From Bacillota bacterium (GTDB lineage Bacteria; Bacillota; Clostridia; Lachnospirales; Lachnospiraceae), in the NCBI GenBank assembly GCA_023411215.1, contig JAEYOY010000043.1, positions 31,038-95,037 of the forward strand: a stretch of DNA of 64,000 bases. Direction: 5' to 3'. The translations under genes were made by a program, and so were the position numbers. A model generated the notes under the pieces. The model saw only the letters and a program-made list of their open reading frames with translations. It ran no database searches and was not told the DNA's origin. Positions 54,044-62,379 of the stretch are shown in pieces (the stretch's first letter is position 1; each line of letters opens with the position of its first letter).

Positions 54044-54889
54044 TTAGACAGATTTACTATCCTTGATTAATTCCTTGATATCCCTCGCCTTTTGCTTAAT
54101 ACGTTCATTCGCTTCCTTAGAGATCAATACTCTTGATACCCAACGACTTGCTTCATCGTATTTATTGCTTTTCCTTGCCAATTCTGCCATAAGGAGAGTC
54201 ATTGTGATCTCATCCATACCACACATCGGGAAGGTCTCTTTGCTGAATGCCTCGTCAAAGCCTACGTATGCTTTTGCGATGAAATCCAGCTCTTCCTGCT
54301 CCATCTCTTCAATTTGCTTCTTATAGTTTGGCTCATCCTTAGAAAGTGTCTCTGCTTTTCCTCTTAGTATCCATGCTATCTTAAGGCAGGTATAGGCGCG
54401 CTCCGAGGTCTTTGATTTCTTCACAATGGAATTGACCAATGCAAGCTTGTGTCTAGAAAGTGCATCATCATAAGTAAATATACTACCGGATTCATTTAAT
54501 CCCTTAAAGGAAGAGGAAATATTAGTCCTAATCAAGCCAGCCTGTGTATTGGTGACGTAATTGAAGAATCGGTTTAGGGCTGCAAAACCACAATGAGGGC
54601 ATACAATTGCATCATATTTCAAAGGATCCATAGATTGATAAACCGGTCTCAGATCCGAATCAAGATTCAGAAGCTTAACCTTACCGGACTTAACCATCTT
54701 GGATTTAAACTCTTTATCACATACGGGACAAGTAAAGGTCTTATCAAAAATAGTATCTTCTTCTGAAAATGAAGGCTTATCTTCCCTTGAAGCTTTTCGC
54801 TCCGCATCCTTTTCTTTCTCATCGTAGATATCCATATTTTTCAGATTATTCAGACCAAATGCTTCTAATCCCGAAAATAAATTTGCCAC
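54044..54889 (-). CDS. DUF2225 family zinc-ribbon protein
   Basis: A 281-residue cytosolic protein. FTCPVCDKEFKSKMVKSGKV at about 52-71 and the later AIVCPHCGFAALNRFFN provide two CxxC pairs for a zinc ribbon, typical of DUF2225. The C-terminal part is a helical, TPR-like region (SERAYTCLKIAWILRGKA and a repeated helix near LMAELARKSNKYDEASRW). The start codon is GTG at 54889, supported by AGGGGGAAATAAC. It is the first gene of a two-gene operon with the DUF6062 protein. The function is unknown. Confidence 0.85.
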   Translation of the reverse strand: MANLFSGLEAFGLNNLKNMDIYDEKEKDAERKASREDKPSFSEEDTIFDKTFTCPVCDKEFKSKMVKSGKVKLLNLDSDLRPVYQSMDPLKYDAIVCPHCGFAALNRFFNYVTNTQAGLIRTNISSSFKGLNESGSIFTYDDALSRHKLALVNSIVKKSKTSERAYTCLKIAWILRGKAETLSKDEPNYKKQIEEMEQEELDFIAKAYVGFDEAFSKETFPMCGMDEITMTLLMAELARKSNKYDEASRWVSRVLISKEANERIKQKARDIKELIKDSKSV

Positions 54890-55015
54890 TGTTATTTCCC
54901 CCTTTTCACTTGAACAATATCACATAAATTAAAATATATATTTGCTTCCTGTATCCCGGAAGATCAAGAAGACCAGTGGGCGAATCCCAAGTAATAAACA
55001 TGATTTCAACTCACT

Positions 55016-56719
55016 TTATTCCGGTTTATAAGAGCTCTTTAGAGAAACGATACGGTTAAATACCGGCTTCTCAGGTGTAGAGTCCTTGCTATCCAGACAG
55101 AAGAAACCTTGTCTTAAGAACTGGAAGCTGTCAGGAGCCTTTGCACCTGCGATATTAGGCTCGATATAGCAATTATTCAATACCGTGATTGAATTGGGAT
55201 TCAGATTAAGACTACCGTCTTCGTTATAGACACCCTTCTCTTCATCCACAATATTCTCATAAAGACGCACTTCTGCCTTCACTGCAGTATCTGCTGCTAC
55301 CCAGTGGATAGTTCCTTTCACTTTTCTCGCATTGAACCCGGAACCACTCTTTGTCTCAGGGTCATAGGTACAATGAATCTCAGTAACATTCCCCTCTGCA
55401 TCGGTTATATAATCCTGACAGGTTACAAAGTAAGCATTCATCAAGCGAACCTCATTGCCGGGAAATAATCGGAAGTATTTCTTCGGAGGGTCGATCATAA
55501 AATCATCTCTCTCAATATACAGTACTCTTCCAAAAGGAACCTGTCTGTTACCCATCTCCTCATTTTCCTGATTATTGGGTGCATCCAGATATTCTATCTG
55601 TCCCTCGGGATAATTCGTAACAATCAGCTTGATTGGGTCAAGGACAGCCATAATTCTCGGTCTCTTCAGCTTCAAATCTTCCCTGATACAATACTCAAGC
55701 ATAGCATAATCAACAGAGCTCTGACTCTTAGAAACTCCGCAAAGCTCCATGAACATCTGGATAGACTCTGGTGTAAAGCCTCTTCTTCTAAGTGCACTGA
55801 TGGATACCAGTCTGGGATCATCCCAGCCATCAACAATACCCTCTTCCACCAGCTTCTTGATATAACGCTTACCGGTAATAACATTGGTTAGATACATCTT
55901 CGCAAATTCAATCTGCTTCGGCGGCAGCTCGTATTCCAGCTCTCTTACAACCCAGTCATAGAGAGGTCGGTGATCCTCGAATTCCAAGGTACAGATAGAA
56001 TGTGTTACATTTTCAATTGCATCCTCAATCGGATGGGCGAAATCATACATAGGGTAAATACACCATTGATCACCGGTATTATGATGAGCGATCTTCGCTA
56101 CACGGTAAATTATGGGATCTCTCATGTTAATATTCGGGGATGCCATATCTATCTTAGCACGAAGCACTCTGGAGCCGTCTTCAAATTTCCCTGCCTTCAT
56201 ATCTTCGAACAATTGAAGATTCTCTTCAATGCTTCTGTCACGATAAGGACTATTCTTACCAGGCTCCGTTAAGGTACCACGGTATTCTCTGATCTGTTCT
56301 GCTGTGAGATCACATACAAAAGCCTTGCCCTTCTTAATTAGTTTAACCGCTGCTTCATACATTTGTTCAAAATAATCGGACGCAAAAAACAGACGATCCT
56401 CAAAATCGCCGCCAATCCACTTAACATCTTCTATAATAGAATCAACAAACTCTGTCTTCTCCTTAGTCGGATTGGTATCATCAAAACGAAGATTAAACTT
56501 TCCACCATATTTTTTAGCCAATCCAAAATTTAGCAGAATAGATTTAGCATGTCCGATGTGAAGATATCCGTTTGGTTCAGGAGGAAATCTGGTCACAATA
56601 TTCTTAACCTTACCCTCTTCCAGATCCTTTTCAATAATCATCTCGATAAAATTCTTGGAAACCACTTCTTTTTCAGATGTCTCCGATTTATTTCCCTCTA
56701 TCATGTCTTTGTTATCCAT
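55016..56719 (-). CDS. glnS: Glutaminyl-tRNA synthetase
   Basis: A 567-residue class Ic synthetase that charges tRNA-Gln. The HIGH motif is in RFPPEPNGYLHIGHAKSI near residue 45. The catalytic domain has LRFDDTNPTKEK, VWLIGGDF-like DVKWIGGDFEDRL and YPMYDFAHPIEDAIENVTHS. The anticodon-binding beta-barrels follow (YIERDDFMIDPPKKYFRLFPG and VKGTIHWVAADTAVKAEVRLYE). Where E. coli GlnRS has VMSKRKL as the second signature, this protein has NVITGKRYIKKLV, a divergence I believe is shared by a clostridial subgroup. CAGGAGG precedes the ATG. Confidence 0.93.
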   Translation of the reverse strand: MDNKDMIEGNKSETSEKEVVSKNFIEMIIEKDLEEGKVKNIVTRFPPEPNGYLHIGHAKSILLNFGLAKKYGGKFNLRFDDTNPTKEKTEFVDSIIEDVKWIGGDFEDRLFFASDYFEQMYEAAVKLIKKGKAFVCDLTAEQIREYRGTLTEPGKNSPYRDRSIEENLQLFEDMKAGKFEDGSRVLRAKIDMASPNINMRDPIIYRVAKIAHHNTGDQWCIYPMYDFAHPIEDAIENVTHSICTLEFEDHRPLYDWVVRELEYELPPKQIEFAKMYLTNVITGKRYIKKLVEEGIVDGWDDPRLVSISALRRRGFTPESIQMFMELCGVSKSQSSVDYAMLEYCIREDLKLKRPRIMAVLDPIKLIVTNYPEGQIEYLDAPNNQENEEMGNRQVPFGRVLYIERDDFMIDPPKKYFRLFPGNEVRLMNAYFVTCQDYITDAEGNVTEIHCTYDPETKSGSGFNARKVKGTIHWVAADTAVKAEVRLYENIVDEEKGVYNEDGSLNLNPNSITVLNNCYIEPNIAGAKAPDSFQFLRQGFFCLDSKDSTPEKPVFNRIVSLKSSYKPE

Positions 56720-56924
56720 GAAAAAACCTCCTGGTATACAATCTTCTAATTATATGTCATTATTAGCCCATTTTTCTTATATATATACAGATATGTTATA
56801 TAATAACACAATTTATCTTAAGAGAAAAGTATGAAATTAATATTAATAAATTCATACGTAAGCATACTTTCGTTATGGCATCACTCGTAATATAGTACAA
56901 TCAATTATCTACGTAATAAAGTAG

Positions 56925-56948
56925 AGGTCGTTCTTAACGAACAACCCC
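56925..56948 (-). terminator. Weak terminator of the SleB-type gene
   Basis: GGTTGTTCG, TTAA loop, CGAACGACC-like stem after the hydrolase stop; the following T-run is interrupted. Confidence 0.5.
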
Positions 56949-56967
56949 CAATCTAAATACTATGTAA

Positions 56968-57768
56968 TTACTTGCTTCGGTAGAAAATATGATCATCAAT
57001 AATCTTATAGTCAGAATACTTCTTCTTGATACTATTTGCACTTCTCTTATTCTGGAAGCACAGAAGGCTACCGATATTATTCTTTCCAGTTAGCGCGGCT
57101 TTTGCAGCCTTAATTGCTTTGTCAAACGCTTTTTTCTGAGTCTCCGGGTTAGCACCGGTAAATTTGCGGCTATCATAAAGCTTTAATGCTTTATCCATCA
57201 TACTTACACCGGATTTATTCTTAATCGTTACCGCGAATTGCACGGACCATTTATTATCATAAATAACTTCCTTAACCGTGTTTACATGCCAGTAAGCATC
57301 ACTCTTCACTCTGTTTAATACAACATTGGCTACCGCAAGCATACCGTTATAATTCTGATTACCTGCTTCGGTGAAAATCAGACTAGACAATAATCGTAAA
57401 TCACTTTCGGAATAGGAAGGCTTTTCCTCTGTTTCTTCCTTATCCTCTTCTACTACCTCTGCCTCATCTTCCACAGCTTCTTCCGGGATAGGTGCTTCAT
57501 AACTTAGCTCGCCTTGTTCATCTATGAAATAACCTTCCTGTAATAGAAGCTCCATATTTTCATCTGTCGGATCAATCGCTAATACATTCTGTGTCAACGC
57601 ATCTGTTGTCTGACCCTCGGTACTGTTATTGATAGCTAATGTATCTTCTGTGGTACTTTGATTTGCTGTTGTTCCGTCTAATTCGGAAGCATATGCGGTA
57701 GCTCCGAAGCTGAAGGTAATTAACAACGCTGCAATTATCGTAGTCAGAAGTTTTCTGCTTAATGTCAT
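56968..57768 (-). CDS. Secreted SleB-family cell wall hydrolase
   Basis: A 266-residue exported protein. A signal peptide ends near AYASE at residue 29. An acidic, Thr/Glu-rich linker follows to about 120. The C-terminal Hydrolase_2 domain has DLRLLSSLIFTEAGNQNYNG with the likely catalytic Glu, MLAVANVVLNRVKSDAYW and FAVTIKNKSGVSM. This fold is that of SleB spore cortex-lytic enzymes and of vegetative wall hydrolases (CwlJ-like). It has no PG-binding repeat, so a vegetative or sporulation role cannot be decided. GGAGATTATT precedes the ATG. Confidence 0.88.
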   Translation of the reverse strand: MTLSRKLLTTIIAALLITFSFGATAYASELDGTTANQSTTEDTLAINNSTEGQTTDALTQNVLAIDPTDENMELLLQEGYFIDEQGELSYEAPIPEEAVEDEAEVVEEDKEETEEKPSYSESDLRLLSSLIFTEAGNQNYNGMLAVANVVLNRVKSDAYWHVNTVKEVIYDNKWSVQFAVTIKNKSGVSMMDKALKLYDSRKFTGANPETQKKAFDKAIKAAKAALTGKNNIGSLLCFQNKRSANSIKKKYSDYKIIDDHIFYRSK

Positions 57769-57858
57769 AATAATCTCCTTAAATGTTACATATTTAGGAT
57801 ATTCAATACAAATCTGTTAACAATTACTTAATAATTATAACATAAATAATTAAAAAAT

Positions 57859-57886
57859 CAACCCCTGAATTTCTTCAGGGGTTTTC
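57859..57886 (-). terminator. Terminator overlapping the DUF3810 gene stop
   Basis: AACCCCTGAA, a short loop and TTCAGGGGTT form a strong stem with GATTTTTTAA on the minus strand. The hairpin includes the stop codon of the gene. Confidence 0.8.
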
Positions 57887-58987
57887 ATTCTTACTACGAT
57901 AATTTGCCAGCAACAGATCCAGCATTCGTCCATAGCTCTTAACGCCGTCCGCCTGGGCGTTTGCTTTGAGGTAGGTGTCGTTAATTTTAGTGGAAATCGT
58001 ACTGACTACAGTATCCTCATATTGCAGCCAATATACGGAATTTGCACGGATATCATTTATTACACCATCACTATATCCTGCTCTGATCTCAAAATATAAC
58101 TCCGGACTTTGATCATATAATGCATTACCTGCGATGATCAGTGCCAGCATGGTGCTACTGTAATTCAGATCCACATTCTCAGACTTCATACCAGCCAGAT
58201 ACGCAATAAAGTTCGCTTCATCCTCTCTCATAAACCCTCTAAGATGAGCCAACTCATGTAGCATAGTAGCTGGGATGGAATAATCCGGCACATCCACATT
58301 CACGTTGGCTTCCATCGTAAAAGGAATGAATATACCGGTTATCTCTGTCTGAGACATCAGACGAGATAGAAGGATAGGTTTAGGTGCCCCATAAGCTCCT
58401 CGTAGTACCGGATAATCCTCGGCAAGAAGCTGATAGGCTTCCACTGCTAATTTTGCTACGTCTGTATCACTTACTGACAGCTTAAAAACATCTTGTTCAT
58501 CGGTTGCCGATACTTGCGCTCTTAATTCGTTTGCCTCGAGCATCAGGCTTTTTGTCAATTCAAATAGTTCTTCGACAGAAGACTCTGTTATCTCCAAATT
58601 GGAGTAGGAGGCAAAAGGATATCGATAATAATTTATTCCAGCCAATATAGTAAATAGAAACAGAAGGATACTGGCAGTACACAAAATATTAAGTATACCC
58701 TTGATCCATCGTTCTCCTCTATCCTTCTTATCCAAAATCATGCGTAGGACAAAACGAAGTAATAGAACAAGGATTACAATCGGTAGAAGGATCACCAGAA
58801 ACTCAGCAACAGAAAAGGGAAATAACCCGGTAATGGAGGAGATAAATTGAGAAATCCATTTATATATATGCTTCGCATAGATCTGTTCTGCAAAATGGCT
58901 GCTTTCTCTGGCCAATAGGATTAACAACAAGGAAATTGGTGTCAATAACAAAAGAAATATCCGCTTATAGTTCAATAACTTCTTCAC
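57875..58987 (-). CDS. DUF3810 membrane protein with HExxH metal site
   Basis: A 370-residue protein with three membrane helices in the first 140 residues and a cytosolic or extracytoplasmic domain behind them. TMLHELAHLRGFMREDEANFI contains an HELAH zinc-peptidase motif and a downstream Glu-containing segment that could give the third ligand, so it may be a membrane-linked metalloprotease. Family members remain uncharacterised. The start codon is GTG at 58987 behind a weak G-rich site. It is upstream of, and in the same direction as, the SleB gene. Confidence 0.82.
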   Translation of the reverse strand: MKKLLNYKRIFLLLLTPISLLLILLARESSHFAEQIYAKHIYKWISQFISSITGLFPFSVAEFLVILLPIVILVLLLRFVLRMILDKKDRGERWIKGILNILCTASILLFLFTILAGINYYRYPFASYSNLEITESSVEELFELTKSLMLEANELRAQVSATDEQDVFKLSVSDTDVAKLAVEAYQLLAEDYPVLRGAYGAPKPILLSRLMSQTEITGIFIPFTMEANVNVDVPDYSIPATMLHELAHLRGFMREDEANFIAYLAGMKSENVDLNYSSTMLALIIAGNALYDQSPELYFEIRAGYSDGVINDIRANSVYWLQYEDTVVSTISTKINDTYLKANAQADGVKSYGRMLDLLLANYRSKNENP

Positions 58988-59326
58988 CTGGTGGCCCCCC
59001 GTATGCTCGTACGTTAGTTATATATAGCTATAATATTATCATGGAACCACACTTCTCGCAACAGTCTGCATAAGGAAAACCCAGAGAACTATTACCAATA
59101 AAACAATTTGTACAAAAAACTTTGACAATTGTCCTTGGAAAATTTGGCTGTAATACCAAGTGGTTATTCAATAGATATTCTATTAGGTAGAAAAGGACGA
59201 TATGTAACCCTCTCACAGGTAATTAGCCTATGTCATACAGGTTTCATATCGTCCTTTTTCATTTAATTACAGCTCTTTATACTGTCTCTTTATACTGCTA
59301 CTTTTCATATAATTTCTACCCTTGAA
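58988..59326. other. Region between metQ and the DUF3810 gene
   Basis: About 340 bases. It includes the long hairpin at 59191-59258. A minus-strand frame in 59028-59216 ends with a Cys-rich stretch (VFCTNCFIGNSS and CCEKCGSMIIL), which resembles a zinc ribbon, but it would start with a GTG inside the hairpin and has no ribosome site. I treat it as an unresolved fragment rather than a gene. Confidence 0.4.
59191..59258 (-). terminator. Long hairpin downstream of metNIQ
   Basis: AAAAGGACGATATG and CATATCGTCCTTTTT flank an inner TAACC/GGTT pair. On the minus strand, after metQ, the hairpin is followed by TTTTC, so it is the probable operon terminator. Confidence 0.75.
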
Positions 59327-60139
59327 CTAAAACTTCGGAACAACCGCACCCTTATAGGTATCATTAATGTACTGTTTAACCGCATCACTCTGTAGCGCCT
59401 TCAATAATGCCTTGATGTCTGCTCTGTCTTCATCACCCGCATTTACTGCTATGATATTTCCATAGGTCTCTGCTGCGATAGAGTCCTTATCTTCGAAAGC
59501 GATGGCGTCACTTGCTACATTTAATCCTGCCTCAATGGCATAATTACCATTAATAACTGCCATGTCAACATCCTGTAAGGAACGTGCCAGCTGAGCCGCT
59601 TCAATTTCTACTATTTCAAGGTTCTTAGGGTTATCAACAACATCGTTCTTGGTTGCCTTTAAACCGACATTCTCTGTTAATTTAATTAAGCCCTGTGCCT
59701 CCAGTAAAAGTAATGCTCTTGCCTCATTGGTCGCATCGTTGGGAACCGCAATCTTTGCCCCGTCTGCTAAAGCATCAAAGCTAGCGGTCTTTCCTGGATA
59801 TACGCCGAAGGGCTCATAATGAATAATCCCAGCAGATACGATATCTGTCTTATTTTCCGTGTTAAACTGATCAAGATAAGGCTGATGCTGGAAGTAATTT
59901 GCATCCAGATCCTTGCTGTCAAGTGCTAAGTTAGGCTGCACATAATCAGCATATTCTTTTATTTCAAGTTCATAGCCCTCTGCTTCCAGAGCGGGCCTTG
60001 CCTGTTCCAGAATCTCTGCATGAGGTGTTGCACTTGCTCCAACTACTATTTTCTTATCCTCACCACTTTTCTTCGCGCATCCGGTAAATATGGCAGCAAG
60101 TAATGTAAGTAAAACTAAAATTGATATGATTTTCTTCAT
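59327..60139 (-). CDS. metQ: Methionine ABC transporter substrate-binding lipoprotein MetQ
   Basis: A 270-residue NlpA-family lipoprotein. The signal ends in the lipobox IFTGC at about residue 21. The mature part has the family opening IVVGASATPHAEILEQARP, then LALDSKDLDANYFQHQPYLD, PNDATNEARALLLLEAQGLI and VINGNYAIEAGL, the standard methionine-pocket segments. It catches D- or L-methionine at the membrane surface for MetI. GGAGG precedes the ATG. It is the last gene of metN-metI-metQ. Confidence 0.97.
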   Translation of the reverse strand: MKKIISILVLLTLLAAIFTGCAKKSGEDKKIVVGASATPHAEILEQARPALEAEGYELEIKEYADYVQPNLALDSKDLDANYFQHQPYLDQFNTENKTDIVSAGIIHYEPFGVYPGKTASFDALADGAKIAVPNDATNEARALLLLEAQGLIKLTENVGLKATKNDVVDNPKNLEIVEIEAAQLARSLQDVDMAVINGNYAIEAGLNVASDAIAFEDKDSIAAETYGNIIAVNAGDEDRADIKALLKALQSDAVKQYINDTYKGAVVPKF

Positions 60140-60171
60140 AGCTTTAATCCTCCATTGTTTTCTATTATTTA

Positions 60172-60831
60172 TTAAATTCTTTTATCTGTACGCTTCATCC
60201 ATTTAAATCCTGCTTCCTGGATGACCTGCACAATTAAGACCAGAATAACTACGGTGACAAGCATAATTTCTGTCTCATAACGGTAATAACCGTATCGGAT
60301 TGCTATATCACCAAGACCACCGCCGCCGACAATACCAGCCATTGCGGAATAGCTTAAAATTGTTGTGACTGTAATAGCGCCTCCTATAATCAGAGATGGC
60401 TTTGCTTCGGGAATGAGTACTTTATAGATAATCTGTAATGGGGTTGCCCCCATAGACTGGGCTGCCTCTATGACCCCTTTATCCACTTCCTTCAAGGACG
60501 ATTCCACTATTCTGGCGATATAGGGAGCAGACGCGATAATAAGCGGAACAATAACTGCTGTCGAACCAAGGGTGGTTCCGACAATTAATCTGGTCAAGGG
60601 CATTACAGTTATCAATAGGATGATAAAAGGGATAGAACGTAGCAAATTCACGATAACACCAAGTACTTTATTCAGCGAAACAAAGGGTGCAATTCCATCT
60701 TTATCAGTTACTACCAATAATACCCCCAGTGGCAAACCGATCAAGTATGCAATAAAGGAGGAGACAAATGTCATATACAAGCTCTCAAGAATTCCTACAC
60801 CAAGCATTTTAACTACTGCTTCACTCCACAT
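60172..60831 (-). CDS. metI: Methionine ABC transporter permease MetI
   Basis: A 219-residue permease with five predicted helices. It has the family's VVNLLRSIPFIILLI and SLKEVDKGVIEAAQSMGATP, where the EAA loop contacts the MetN ATPase. GAITVTTILSYSAMAGIVGGGGLGDIAIRYGYYRY is the family's C-terminal segment, seen here in full. The start lies one base after the metN stop with GGAGGTGAG in the metN end, so translation is coupled. Confidence 0.97.
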   Translation of the reverse strand: MWSEAVVKMLGVGILESLYMTFVSSFIAYLIGLPLGVLLVVTDKDGIAPFVSLNKVLGVIVNLLRSIPFIILLITVMPLTRLIVGTTLGSTAVIVPLIIASAPYIARIVESSLKEVDKGVIEAAQSMGATPLQIIYKVLIPEAKPSLIIGGAITVTTILSYSAMAGIVGGGGLGDIAIRYGYYRYETEIMLVTVVILVLIVQVIQEAGFKWMKRTDKRI

Positions 60832-60832
60832 A

Positions 60833-61840
60833 CTATCTCACCTCCTCATAGGGAATTTGATGGGTCTTTAAGTAATTAATTATCTTATTATATCCGTTTT
60901 CCTCATCCGGTAGCTGGATAACCATCTGGCCAAAGGCCTTTCCGTCGATATCCTTGGTATCGGCAAATAGGATATTTACCGGCGTCTTACTCTCCAATAC
61001 CATATTCGAGATTACCGGTTCAAAGGAGGACTTTCCGTCAAATATGATTCGACATTTACGTTCTCCGATATAATTATCGATATGTGTCTCTCCTGAGAAT
61101 ACCAACTGTCTGGCAATCTTAGACTTGGGTCTAACAAAGACCTCCTCCACATCTCCAACCTCTGCGATGTGGCTCTGGTCAATAATCGCTACCCGGTTAC
61201 AGATCTCTTCAATAACACTCATTTCATGGGTAATTACGATTACTGTAATTCCCAACTTCTGATTAATCTCCTTTAAGAGATTTAGGATAGAACGAGTCGT
61301 TGTCGGATCCAGCGCACTGGTTGCCTCATCACAAAGCAACACCTTCGGATTGGTAGCCAATGCTCTTGCGATTGCTATTCTCTGCTTCTGTCCACCGGAC
61401 ATCTGTGCCGGATAAGCCTTAGCTTTATCCGAAAGTCCAACAATCTCCAGAAGCTCCTTGGCTCTAGCCTTCGCTTCCTTTCCAGATACACCTGCCAGCT
61501 CCAGAGGAAAGCAGATATTCTGTAACGCATTACGCTGCATTAATAGATTGAACTGCTGAAAAATCATTCCCATTGACTGTCTTGCCTTCAGCAAATCCCT
61601 CTCTGCTAAGCTTCCCAAATCAGCACCGTCAAATATCACATTACCGCTCGTCGGTCTCTCCAGGAAATTGATACATCGTACCAGGGTACTCTTCCCTGCA
61701 CCACTAAGTCCGATAATACCAAAAATCTCACCTTCCATTATGGAAAGATTGATATCCTCCAAAGCCTTAACTTCATTACTCTTACTTTTAAAAATTTTAC
61801 CTAATCCAATAAGCTCTACGATAGGTTTTTGATTGATCAA
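60833..61840 (-). CDS. metN: Methionine ABC transporter ATPase MetN
   Basis: A 335-residue ABC ATPase. The Walker A is IIGLSGAGKSTLVRCIN, the signature QMSGGQKQRIAIARAL and the Walker B KVLLCDEATSALDP. The C-terminal NIL domain (about 265-335, ending PYEEVR) binds methionine and inhibits transport when internal methionine is high. The ATG at 61855 has no ribosome site; a strong GGAGGTGGGAG instead precedes a TTG at 61840, which I choose. Expression is probably controlled by the leader peptide and terminator upstream. Confidence 0.95.
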   Translation of the reverse strand: MINQKPIVELIGLGKIFKSKSNEVKALEDINLSIMEGEIFGIIGLSGAGKSTLVRCINFLERPTSGNVIFDGADLGSLAERDLLKARQSMGMIFQQFNLLMQRNALQNICFPLELAGVSGKEAKARAKELLEIVGLSDKAKAYPAQMSGGQKQRIAIARALATNPKVLLCDEATSALDPTTTRSILNLLKEINQKLGITVIVITHEMSVIEEICNRVAIIDQSHIAEVGDVEEVFVRPKSKIARQLVFSGETHIDNYIGERKCRIIFDGKSSFEPVISNMVLESKTPVNILFADTKDIDGKAFGQMVIQLPDEENGYNKIINYLKTHQIPYEEVR

Positions 61841-61941
61841 AACTCCCACCTCCATTGTCTTTATTATCTTGTATCACTTTATCCTAGTACATTAGATATC
61901 ATTTCATCAGTTTTATACTTCGCAGTATTAAAATGTAGCTT

Positions 61942-61974
61942 AAAAAAAACAGGAGAGCCAGATAAGCTTCCTGT
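61942..61974 (-). terminator. Attenuator terminator of metNIQ
   Basis: ACAGGA-AGC, a seven-base loop and GCT-c-TCCTGT form a strong stem followed by eight T residues. It lies inside the transcribed leader, about 100 bases before metN and about 65 bases after the leader-peptide stop. Confidence 0.88.
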
Positions 61975-62038
61975 TATGTCATTCATTATATTCGTAGAGA
62001 AGAATTGACACTCTTCATCGCATATAAAAACATCACAT

Positions 62039-62122
62039 TTACCTATCTTGCAAATATGTCATCACCGGCATGCTACACATACCACACATATTAAGACACA
62101 TAGTACGTAATGATGTTCTCAT
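62039..62122 (-). CDS. Met/Cys-rich leader peptide of metNIQ
   Basis: A 27-residue open frame with a very strong GGGAGGAAAAG ribosome site. Met occurs at positions 1, 8, 12, 15, 18 and 21 and Cys at 9, 13 and 16 (core: TMCLNMCGMCSMPVM). It lies between a near-perfect promoter and an intrinsic terminator ahead of the methionine transporter. Ribosome stalling on Met (or Cys) codons when the charged tRNA is scarce could prevent the terminator from folding. A segment inside its 5' end (AACATCA) can pair with TGATGTT just after the stop. Function is inferred. Confidence 0.7.
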   Translation of the reverse strand: MRTSLRTMCLNMCGMCSMPVMTYLQDR

Positions 62123-62222
62123 TCTTTTCCTCCCATGTTAAAAGTTCGATCATTCTCTAGTTCATTTCTTTAAATGCCATAAATCATACATAAACGGTAT
62201 GATATATATTTATGTTGGGGCT

Positions 62223-62251
62223 AGTATACATGATGGGAAGAATGTTGTCAA
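62223..62251 (-). promoter_or_regulatory. metNIQ promoter
   Basis: A perfect TTGACA (62246-62251) and TATACT (62223-62228) with a 17-base spacer on the minus strand. The predicted start near 62216 gives a leader of about 375 bases before metN. Confidence 0.8.
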
Positions 62252-62379
62252 CGCATTTTTTTATTTTTTATGCAAATTTATATTGTTCAGAAAAGTGCTG
62301 TAAAGTTAAGAATTCTCATCCGGTTATAGTAGCAAATTCAGGAAATCAAGTACATAAGCTGCTAACATCCCACCAGCAT

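Noticed and set aside
61840..62251. S-box (SAM) or T-box riboswitch before metNIQ
   Set aside because: I looked for the conserved S-box core and for the TGGNACCGCG T-box antiterminator and saw neither; the leader peptide explains the structure better.
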